From NCBI GenBank assembly GCA_017460515.1, contig JAFUAY010000022.1, forward strand, positions 78,945 through 134,601: a stretch of 55,657 nt of DNA. The letters are read 5' to 3'. Below are positions 14,157 through 20,685 of the stretch, piece by piece. Positions within the stretch are counted from its first letter, which is position 1. Each line of letters begins with the position of its first letter. The notes beneath the pieces are model-generated. The model was not told the DNA's origin, ran no database searches, and was given only the letters and a program-made list of their open reading frames with translations. Source of the stretch: Prevotella sp. GTDB lineage: Bacteria > Bacteroidota > Bacteroidia > Bacteroidales > Bacteroidaceae. Both the position numbers and the translations under genes were made by a program.

Positions 14157-17100
14157 TTAGTTCAATCCATCCAACATGATAAACGATGCCCAGTACTTTG
14201 GATCATCATACTTCCCATTATCAACTTTTCGCAGATATTGCTGAGCTTCTTGAAGTGACTGTCGTTTTGTCTTACCGTTGATCAGATTCCGGTAGAACTC
14301 AACCATTAATATCCTAGTTGCCTCATCATCGACCTTGTCAAGACTCATAATAATTGTATTGGCACCAGCTTTTTTGAAGCCACGTTGGAGTCCGTAAACA
14401 CCACCATAACTAACATCACCTAATGCTGATTCACATGCTGAAAGAACGACAAGGTCTAACCCTTGTAGGTTAAGCTGCGATATTTCTTTAGAAGTTAATA
14501 TTCCATCGTTGTTCTTATCTGAGACACTTTCTCGTGCAATTACCCTATTTCCTCCTGTCATTACTAAAAAAGAATGTGTTAGAGTGACATCCTCCTTAAC
14601 AGGGTCATTTATATTAGCTAAAGATTCAAGGAAATCAAAGTTGTTTTCATTTTTCTTTTTGTCAATACCGTCAGGATTAATATACATACCATGGGTTGCC
14701 ATATGAATAATACCATAGTTTTGCCCTGATAAGCTACGGAAACTAGCCTCTGTACCATTTTCTCCACTATATAGAGCCGTTGATATATTTTTGTTCGTCA
14801 AAAGTTCTTTGATTTTCTGAGTTTCTAATGCCGTGTTAAATAGAGGGTCGAAACCGCCACGATTAGCTATTCCCCTCCACAGGCTGGACTTTTCGCTTGT
14901 GTTGGTTTCTGAAACATTCTCTTTTAATTGGTTATAATCAAGACCGCCATATAGCACAGCACTATTGGGTAGATGGGTTTCACACTCCTGTATTAGTTCC
15001 TTTGTAGAAGAAAGTCTGTACATGTTATAATGTTCAAACATGCTATTCGTGCCATCTGCACTATAATACTCGATAGGAAGCATGTGCAGGATACCATCGG
15101 GCGAAAAATAAATGTCTTTAACTGTAGTGTATTGATCCAAAACCGGTTTCCATATCAGCTCGCCAACTATATCACGAATATTGCGCGTCTCAGTTCCCTT
15201 TATTTCTTCCAACTCTGATTCACTATATAACGTTATCATCTTTGGACTTGAGCAATTCTTGCCGATGACCAAGGCATGATAGGTATTGTAGCCCCCTTCG
15301 TCTTCCAAGGTAGATATGAACTCTATTGCGATAGCATCGTTGGAGAGATGTTTTTGGATATCTTTCCATTTGATGTTTAGTCTTGATATGCTATTGTTTT
15401 TTTGTTGAATCTGAGAATCAAGCAAGAGGCTTTTTGAGAAGAGAATGTAATCGTATAACTTGGCCAAAAGGCCAGCATTCCTGTCGGATTTCTCAACAAT
15501 GTTCCTATAAAGCAGGAAATTGTGTTCATATTTGTCCCATAATCGCTGCTTTTGTTCAGTTGTCATTCCCGAAAGTTCATTGATAATGAATTTCCTTAAA
15601 TAGTCCAATTCTTCAGACAAACAATTCTCAGCTTTACCAATCTGACTATCTTTCCAATAAAAATAAGATAATATCGATAGGGCGGAAATTTTACTTTCAA
15701 TGTCATTATTTGAGTTTGAAGTCGAAAGTGATTGTTCCGCATAACGGATAGCTTTTGGAATATCACCAGCTTGAAAGCAGATAATAGATAATTGTAGCTT
15801 AGGTAATGCTAAACTTATCCTATTATCGTTACTAAGAAGTTGAATACTTTGTTCGGAGCATTCTATGGCATCTTGGGGTTGATTATTTCTTAGGTAGTAC
15901 TCTGACAGCGTCATAAGATGAACTGCATACATTTGGGAATCTCCCTGCGCCAATATTTTTTTACCGTTTTCCAGTTCAGTATTTATAGCAGCTGCATAAT
16001 TACCTTGTTTCTGGTAGATTCGAGCCAGTGTCTGAAGAAAATTTGATTTATTCGTATCAATCCTTAATGTAATGGATGCCAAGGCATAGGGATTATTCAT
16101 CATATTATTCCCAGTCTGCTCCACTGCATCCACAATGTATTGTTCTGCGTTGTCATGTTCGTTAAGAACATCAATCGCTTTCTTTATGTATTGCTCTGCA
16201 TTGTCGAGCCTCTCGGCACTTTGGTAGTAATGACTGATACTATTATAAACCTCTGCTAAGGAGATCCAGTCTTTTGCATTTTTGTATATTTCTGCAGCTG
16301 ATGACTGTAATTGAACTGATTTCTCGAAATTTAGAGCCAGACCATAAGCCCAAGCTAAATCTCCCAGGAGTTCAGCGTACTTTAATGTTTTGATACCTAA
16401 TGATTCGTAGAGTTTTTTGGCAGTTTCTCCAGAGGCTATTGCTTCATCTCTTAGTCCACTTCTTTGCTGATATTTGCATTTTAGTCCCAGTAGTTCAGCA
16501 TAGTTTTCGTCATTATTGTATCCCGTACTATTCATAATGGAGATTGCTTTGTCGCAATACTCAATCGCTTTGTTGTTATCGTCCAGAAGTGAATATTTAC
16601 CTGCAACTATCTTGTATAACCCAGCTATTGGCAATGAGACTGGTTCAATGAAGTGAGGTAAAGATTCCATTTCCTTATTGGCAATGGCAATCCTTTTAAC
16701 GATACCATCATTATCATGTCCTGTTAATAATAGGTTAAGGAGTTCGTTTAAATACCCCTTTTCATTTTCTAAGTTTCTTCTTATTCTGATACATTTCAGA
16801 ATACATTGCAACGACTCATCATCTTTACCTGCATTTATATAAAACTGTGATAGGCTTCCAAGGGTATTGGCATATACAGGATATTCTTTATTTTCAACTC
16901 CAAGTTGTATGGAGTCACATTCTAAAGCCTGTTGTCCCAATTCTATAGCTTTATCATAAATTCCTGTTTCATTATAATAATGAGCAAGTTGAATATAACA
17001 AGCATCTGCCGCAAAAGAACGTTTCCCGTATATATATTGTGCTGCAGATAGTTCCTTTTCTTCAAATTCTGCAAACTTATTAACGTCACCAGATGACTTA

Positions 17101-17579
17101 TAAAAATCTGACATGTTCTTGAAGCGTTTATATTCGCTTTCTTCAAATGCCTGTGGGTAGCATTTTGATATGTCAATTCCGTATATGTTGAAAAACCTGT
17201 CTTTTGAAGGATCCTCTATCATATTGAATTTCTGAAGCCCATCTATATGTGGGAAACAGAATATGAACTGGAAAGTACCACCATAATTAAAGACTCTTTC
17301 CTCTGGTTCAAAAGGTAAGCCTATGCACTTTTTTATCTGATACTTCTTGTGAGTTTTCAGATCTTCTATAAACATCGTCTTTAGGACATTATAACTCCAA
17401 CTTTCTTGGTAATTAATAGAGCAAAATACTTTTGTCGTATCTTTTTTTAGCTCAATCTTATCTACATGTGGATGCAAAACCTCAAAACTTGTCCTATCAT
17501 ATTCAGGATTGACAATGACTTGTGCAAAACACAATAAGTTGCACATCAGTAATAAAAGTGTAGCAAAATGTCGCCTCAT
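14157..17579 (-). CDS. Exported TPR-CHAT protease
   Basis: A 1,140-residue protein. Residues 1-19 are a signal peptide (LLLLMCNLLCFAQ). From about residue 170 to 640 come many TPR units (AEVYNSISHYYQSAERLDNA, ALASITLRIDTNKSNFLQTL). The C-terminal third is a CHAT domain, caspase clan: catalytic His963 in HMATHGMY and Cys1049 in LSACESALG, with SLQEAQQYL near the end. Both catalytic residues are present. CHAT proteases are known as effectors in several immune and regulatory pairs, where TPRs sense the trigger. Here the protein is exported, lies near a metacaspase/sigma operon and is divergent from a secreted repeat protein. Confidence 0.9.
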   Translation of the reverse strand: MRRHFATLLLLMCNLLCFAQVIVNPEYDRTSFEVLHPHVDKIELKKDTTKVFCSINYQESWSYNVLKTMFIEDLKTHKKYQIKKCIGLPFEPEERVFNYGGTFQFIFCFPHIDGLQKFNMIEDPSKDRFFNIYGIDISKCYPQAFEESEYKRFKNMSDFYKSSGDVNKFAEFEEKELSAAQYIYGKRSFAADACYIQLAHYYNETGIYDKAIELGQQALECDSIQLGVENKEYPVYANTLGSLSQFYINAGKDDESLQCILKCIRIRRNLENEKGYLNELLNLLLTGHDNDGIVKRIAIANKEMESLPHFIEPVSLPIAGLYKIVAGKYSLLDDNNKAIEYCDKAISIMNSTGYNNDENYAELLGLKCKYQQRSGLRDEAIASGETAKKLYESLGIKTLKYAELLGDLAWAYGLALNFEKSVQLQSSAAEIYKNAKDWISLAEVYNSISHYYQSAERLDNAEQYIKKAIDVLNEHDNAEQYIVDAVEQTGNNMMNNPYALASITLRIDTNKSNFLQTLARIYQKQGNYAAAINTELENGKKILAQGDSQMYAVHLMTLSEYYLRNNQPQDAIECSEQSIQLLSNDNRISLALPKLQLSIICFQAGDIPKAIRYAEQSLSTSNSNNDIESKISALSILSYFYWKDSQIGKAENCLSEELDYLRKFIINELSGMTTEQKQRLWDKYEHNFLLYRNIVEKSDRNAGLLAKLYDYILFSKSLLLDSQIQQKNNSISRLNIKWKDIQKHLSNDAIAIEFISTLEDEGGYNTYHALVIGKNCSSPKMITLYSESELEEIKGTETRNIRDIVGELIWKPVLDQYTTVKDIYFSPDGILHMLPIEYYSADGTNSMFEHYNMYRLSSTKELIQECETHLPNSAVLYGGLDYNQLKENVSETNTSEKSSLWRGIANRGGFDPLFNTALETQKIKELLTNKNISTALYSGENGTEASFRSLSGQNYGIIHMATHGMYINPDGIDKKKNENNFDFLESLANINDPVKEDVTLTHSFLVMTGGNRVIARESVSDKNNDGILTSKEISQLNLQGLDLVVLSACESALGDVSYGGVYGLQRGFKKAGANTIIMSLDKVDDEATRILMVEFYRNLINGKTKRQSLQEAQQYLRKVDNGKYDDPKYWASFIMLDGLN

Positions 17580-17595
17580 AACAGATAATTTTCTG

Positions 17596-17603
17596 CAAAT
17601 TTA
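17596..17603 (-). promoter_or_regulatory. -7 promoter box of the TPR-CHAT gene
   Basis: Minus-strand TAAATTTG followed by C fits TAnnTTTG and ends 17 nt before the ATG at 17577-17579. Confidence 0.65.
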
Positions 17604-17729
17604 CAATTTTTCTTCAAAAGTTGGTTACCTTTTCTGTCTTTTTGGTATAAAAGGATGAAGAAAGCCCGAAAAAGAGTCAAAAACAAGGTTGTGAAAGTGA
17701 TTCTGCTTGGGCAAGTAAACAATAAAAAG

Positions 17730-17737
17730 TAATTTTG
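17730..17737 (+). promoter_or_regulatory. -7 promoter box of the repeat-protein gene
   Basis: TAATTTTG followed by CA fits TAnnTTTG. It lies 36 nt upstream of ATG 17773. Confidence 0.65.
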
Positions 17738-17772
17738 CAAACAACAAGTATAATTTAAAAAACAAAACGATT

Positions 17773-18267
17773 ATGAAAAAGTTAATGATGACCTTGATGG
17801 CAGTCGCATTCGCCATCGCAGCAAACGCTCAGTACGCCACCAACTACTACAACCAGTATGGTAGCAGTATCGGTTCGTCAACCACACGCTCTAACTATGG
17901 AGGTGGCTATACCACAAACTACTACAACCAGTACGGAGGCAGCACGGGTAGTGCCACGACACGATCTGACTACGGTGGCGGGACAACAACCAACTATTAT
18001 AACCAATATGGTGGTAGTACGGGTTCTGCAACAACGCGTTCTAACTATGGCGGTGGTTACACCACAAACTACTACGATCAGTATGGAGGTAGCACAGGAA
18101 GCGCAACGACCCGTTCTAACTATGGTGGCGGCACGACCACGAACTATTATGACCAGTATGGAGGTAGCATCGGTTCGTCAACGACACGTTCCAATTATGG
18201 CGGTGGAACTACCACAACCTATTACGACTCTTACGGAAATAATCTCGGCTCAAGTTACGACTGGTAA
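17773..18267 (+). CDS. Secreted Tyr/Gly-rich tandem-repeat protein
   Basis: A 164-residue protein with a signal peptide (1-20, ending AANA/Q) followed by five complete 25-residue repeats and a sixth partial one. The consensus is TNYYNQYGGSTGSATTRSNY then GGGTT, starting at residue 23. Each unit has one Arg in a field of Tyr, Gly, Asn, Ser and Thr, so the protein is likely disordered, fibre-forming or phase-separating. A single regularly spaced Arg per unit would also be a ready-made series of cut sites for an Arg-specific protease. It is divergent from the TPR-CHAT protease gene. No family recognised; it may be a matrix or surface protein. Confidence 0.8.
   Translation: MKKLMMTLMAVAFAIAANAQYATNYYNQYGSSIGSSTTRSNYGGGYTTNYYNQYGGSTGSATTRSDYGGGTTTNYYNQYGGSTGSATTRSNYGGGYTTNYYDQYGGSTGSATTRSNYGGGTTTNYYDQYGGSIGSSTTRSNYGGGTTTTYYDSYGNNLGSSYDW
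17839..18213 (+). repeat. Five 75-bp coding tandem repeats
   Basis: Period 75 bp (25 codons) in frame with the secreted protein. The third-position differences between units show that the protein pattern, not only the DNA, has been kept. Confidence 0.85.
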
Positions 18268-18287
18268 TAGGTTGAAATGGGCAGGAT

Positions 18288-18329
18288 AATAGCATAGTAA
18301 CAGAGTCACATCTGCTACTATGCTATTTT
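18288..18329. terminator. Terminator after the repeat-protein gene
   Basis: AATAGCATAGTA pairs perfectly with TACTATGCTATT and is followed by TTG. It can also serve the broken frame that ends at 18334 on the minus strand. Confidence 0.65.
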
Positions 18330-18333
18330 GCTA

Positions 18334-18447
18334 TTAGCCAGAGTCCATGTTCTTCAAGTTCTCATTATGCTCCTTAATGAAAGCGAGAACGATAGCATTC
18401 ACTAACTGCCGGATCTTCAGTTTGGAGTTTGACTCAAACTTAACTTT
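18334..18447 (-). pseudogene. Possible C-terminal remnant of an unknown gene
   Basis: A 37-codon minus-strand frame without a start reads KVKFESNSKLKIRQLVNAIV, then LAFIKEHNENLKNMDSG and a stop, directly before a terminator-like hairpin. The composition is protein-like (amphipathic helix). It is closed upstream by TAA at 18448-18450. No family recognised. Confidence 0.3.
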
Positions 18448-18604
18448 TTAGCCTTTTACTTACCCAAAAGTAAACTCAACAACTCTTCTTTTGTCATAGT
18501 TTCTTTTACCAATGATTCAAGTTTCTGAAGTTATCGCTTCGCTCGAAGTTATCGAAGTTAACGACGATACTTGCATTGGAACTAAGATGCAAAAGCATTG
18601 AAAC

Positions 18605-18704
18605 TACGATGCAATTGCTTAGTGATTACGACCCAATTACTAAGGAATTGAGACGTAATCACTAAGTAATTGCAGTCTAATAACTAAGTAATTACAGTCT
18701 AAGG
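18605..18704. repeat. Imperfect 22-bp tandem array
   Basis: Four units of exactly 22 bp (18605, 18627, 18649 and 18671) and a partial fifth share AATnnCTnAGnnATT cores with variable ends. Each core is nearly palindromic. The lack of unique spacers shows it is not a CRISPR array. Confidence 0.65.
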
Positions 18705-18732
18705 TGTGACAGGTACCAGTCCCCTTGTCACA
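18705..18732. repeat. REP-like hairpin
   Basis: TGTGACA and TGTCACA arms enclose GGTACCAGTCCCCT. The perfect 7-bp stem is followed by no T run, so a repeat-type palindrome is more likely than a terminator. Confidence 0.5.
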
Positions 18733-18884
18733 TCTCGAACCATCCAGCTTCCTTCCCCCTTGCTATTCCCTTCCTATTCCCTTGCTACGCCTACGCTCTG
18801 TCTACGCTAGGCCTATGCTAGCTATTTAAAAGATTATTGCACTATAAATCCCTGAAAACATTACTGTTTCTCTCAAATATTTTG

Positions 18885-18892
18885 TACCTTTG
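18885..18892 (+). promoter_or_regulatory. -7 promoter box for the 145-residue gene
   Basis: TACCTTTG followed by C, 20 nt before ATG 18913. Confidence 0.65.
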
Positions 18893-18912
18893 CCCGAAAA
18901 AGTGACAAATAG

Positions 18913-19350
18913 ATGGCTAAACGAACCCAAGAAGATTACTATAAGGAGAGCAAACGCATCAGAGAAGAAGTCTTGCAACAAGCAGAACTCCTGAAAGGTA
19001 GTCCTATACGCTTCATCATTACCAACGAGATTACCATGCGGGTAGAAATAACCAAGACTGACCTCAAAACCATTGTCAGCAAAAACGTTGGCGATGATAA
19101 ATTCAATGCTATCAAGAATGCGTTGGCAAAGGATATTCCTGGCTACCTTGCAAAAGCCACATATTTGGGCTGGAGACCAGTAGCTGAGGGAAAACATTTC
19201 GAAAGTGCTTACTTTGCATACTTTAGCAGAGAACTGGGATGTAGAACAATCCTTTGTATGCGGCGACTTGCTGATGGAAACATCTACAAGCCTTATGCCA
19301 TCATCAATGATCATACGTTTGCTGCAGCAGAAACAGAACTTAGAAAATAA
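18913..19350 (+). CDS. Unknown protein resembling phage polyvalent-protein domains, 145 aa
   Basis: An N-terminal charged helix (MAKRTQEDYYKESKRIREEV) is followed by an alpha/beta domain ending in TILCMRRLADGNIYKPYAII. The last part (an ESAYFAYFSREL strand pair and the KPYAIIND end) is reminiscent of small domains found in large phage polyvalent proteins, but I cannot name it with certainty. It is a stand-alone gene with its own promoter, in a region full of mobile remnants, and is followed by two tandem hairpins. Function unknown. Confidence 0.65.
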   Translation: MAKRTQEDYYKESKRIREEVLQQAELLKGSPIRFIITNEITMRVEITKTDLKTIVSKNVGDDKFNAIKNALAKDIPGYLAKATYLGWRPVAEGKHFESAYFAYFSRELGCRTILCMRRLADGNIYKPYAIINDHTFAAAETELRK

Positions 19351-19356
19351 TAATAA

Positions 19357-19411
19357 CTCCGTCTTAACAAGTCGCTTGCCAATACAAACGGGGCTCTTGT
19401 CCTAGACGGAG
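19357..19411. repeat. Tandem hairpin, copy 1
   Basis: Outer stem CTCCGTCT/AGACGGAG (19357-19364/19404-19411) and inner stem ACAAG/CTTGT enclose a loop TCGCTTGCCAATACAAACGG plus GGCT. The loop is almost the same as in copy 2. Confidence 0.6.
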
Positions 19412-19418
19412 CTTGAAG

Positions 19419-19485
19419 AGTGTCAACATCTTGCAAGTCGCTTGCCGATACCAACGGGGCTCTTGCCCTATGCGATACACTTTTT
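19419..19485 (+). repeat. Tandem hairpin, copy 2 (terminator-like)
   Basis: Outer stem AGTGT/ACACT and inner stem GCAAG/CTTGC enclose TCGCTTGCCGATACCAACGG plus GGCT. A run of T (19481-19485) directly follows, so this copy could end the transcript of the 145-residue gene. Confidence 0.55.
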
Positions 19486-19761
19486 AACAAAATCCCGTAC
19501 AACCTACACGAGTGAGCTACGTCAACGTAACCTTTCAGTTGCAAAGGACTTATTTCTGATGCAAAGTTACAACAATTTTTGGAATCTCCAAAGAATTTCT
19601 CAGAAAAATTGTTATCTCTCTACCATATATAGTTCCATCTGCTTCATAACAATCTCTGCAAGATTACTGATATGTTTCATGTGATGAATAGTTTTTGGAC
19701 ATTGCAAAGATATAAAAACTATTCCGATTAGGAGTTTAATCGGAAGTAATAATTATTTCCG

Positions 19762-19975
19762 CAAGGCTTGTGGAATGTGGTATGAGCGCACATCAGAGGA
19801 GCGGAAATCAGATAATCTGAAAAGAAAAGCCAGCACCTTATTGGGATGCTGGCAACTATATCATTTATCAAAACTGACTTTACAGTTCCTCGATATCAGC
19901 AATATTCAATCCTGTGACCTCCGCAATATCTTCAACGGAGAAGCCCTTGGACTTCATCTTACGGGCCGTTTCTAT
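19762..19975. repeat. 214-bp repeat, copy B
   Basis: Matches 3745-3958 without length change. It includes 65 bp past the Rpn terminator, the terminator itself and the last ~30 codons of the gene at 19880-20167. Confidence 0.85.
19829..19853 (-). terminator. Terminator of the Rpn-like gene (copy B)
   Basis: GCCAGCA/TGCTGGC stem with an 11-nt loop. On the minus strand it is followed by TTTTCTTTTC. Confidence 0.75.
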
Positions 19976-20167
19976 GTTTGCTTCTGCCTTAGCTTCTTTC
20001 TTTGCCATATTGATGGCATTGTTTATGTCACGATATGCCTTCACACTATCCTCATAACCGCGTCGCTCCTCTGGTGAGAATCGAGCAATCTCTGCCTGCT
20101 CGAAGAGCTTCTTGAAGCCGAAGTCGGTGTACGGATTGATGTATCTCTCTTTCGTATCGTCTGACAT
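19880..20167 (-). pseudogene. Rpn-type nuclease/transposase, internally deleted
   Basis: The 95-residue frame joins the usual N-terminus of this family (RYINPYTDFGFKKLF at 9-23) directly to its usual C-terminus (FSPEERRGYEDSVKAYRDIN, then KSKGFSVEDIAEV and ending DIEEL). Full-length members are about 290-300 residues; the missing middle holds the PD-(D/E)XK catalytic core. The frame is open and the promoter (20193-20200) and terminator are intact, so a small non-catalytic protein may still be made. That recalls the short C-terminal Rpn products described in enterobacteria, but here it arises by deletion. Confidence 0.8.
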
Positions 20168-20192
20168 AATCGTTCTTTTTATCTTTCTGTTG

Positions 20193-20200
20193 CAAATTTA
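20193..20200 (-). promoter_or_regulatory. -7 promoter box of the deleted Rpn gene
   Basis: Minus-strand TAAATTTG followed by C, 25 nt before the ATG at 20165-20167. Confidence 0.6.
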
Positions 20201-20422
20201 CTAATAATAATTGAAAGTAAGTCCTTTATTCATTAAAAACTTGAAAAAATTAACAGAAAAGGGATATTTCCATATCAACTACCATCAGGTCACTGCGACC
20301 GATAAGGCTGAAGATGATTAGTTCATTGTTCTAGACCGATTGAACCCATAGATTGAGCGAAAGCATTCATACTATTTGTTTAATACAGGGGTTTACAGAT
20401 GAACATGGAAATAAGATATAAA

Positions 20423-20503
20423 GGTTGTCAGGTTGTCAGAATGTCATATATTAAGGAAGATGGCAACCTATTTAGTGGTTGACAAGTTGACAGAAGGTTG
20501 ACA
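20423..20503. repeat. Upstream octamer array (GGTTGTCA/GGTTGACA)
   Basis: Six direct octamers start at 20423, 20431, 20439, 20477, 20485 and 20496; the first three are contiguous. The opposite-orientation array follows the gene at 22810-22890. Confidence 0.7.
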
Positions 20504-20545
20504 TAAGGCTGGTTGTTGAGAAGAAGGGAAGGCATAGTTATAGGC

Positions 20546-20563
20546 AAATTCTCTAGAGAATTT
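20546..20563. promoter_or_regulatory. 18-bp palindrome, copy 1
   Basis: AAATTCTCTAGAGAATTT is a perfect palindrome, operator-like in size and position. An identical copy lies 65 bp downstream. Confidence 0.6.
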
Positions 20564-20610
20564 ATCAGAAAAGACCATGTTTAGGAGTGGAAAAGGTATG
20601 GATTGCGAAC

Positions 20611-20628
20611 AAATTCTCTAGAGAATTT
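20611..20628. promoter_or_regulatory. 18-bp palindrome, copy 2
   Basis: Identical AAATTCTCTAGAGAATTT, 58 bp before the ATG at 20686. The pair suggests binding by a dimeric regulator. Confidence 0.6.
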
Positions 20629-20685
20629 TATATCAATGGCACGATTTTTGCAGGATAAAAGTATAGATAACGGAGTTAAGAATTA

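Larger units (their letters stand above)
18448..18884. other. Repeat-rich intergenic DNA
   Basis: No gene is supported here. It holds a CGAAGTTATCG-type repeat around 18525-18560, a 22-bp imperfect tandem array (18605-18704), a REP-like hairpin (18705-18732), and a pyrimidine-rich stretch with two TATTCCCTT and three CTACGC motifs (about 18760-18822). Confidence 0.6.
19351..19761. other. Intergenic DNA with tandem hairpins
   Basis: Two matching hairpins occupy 19357-19485. The remaining 275 bp is AT-rich with no supported gene up to the duplicated Rpn flank. Confidence 0.6.
20201..20685. other. Regulatory leader region upstream of the VapE-like gene
   Basis: Nearly 500 bp without a supported gene. 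It carries six direct GGTTGTCA-type octamers (20423-20503) and two identical 18-bp palindromes (20546-20563, 20611-20628). A weak promoter-like GATTTTTGC lies at about 20643-20651. Confidence 0.65.

Noticed and set aside
18605-18704. CRISPR array
   Set aside because: Units of 22 bp follow each other without unique spacers, differ from one another and have no cas gene nearby.
19311-19544. Minus-strand 77-codon frame over the tandem hairpins
   Set aside because: Its repeated peptide is explained by the two DNA hairpins. It has no promoter and would overlap the end of the plus-strand gene.
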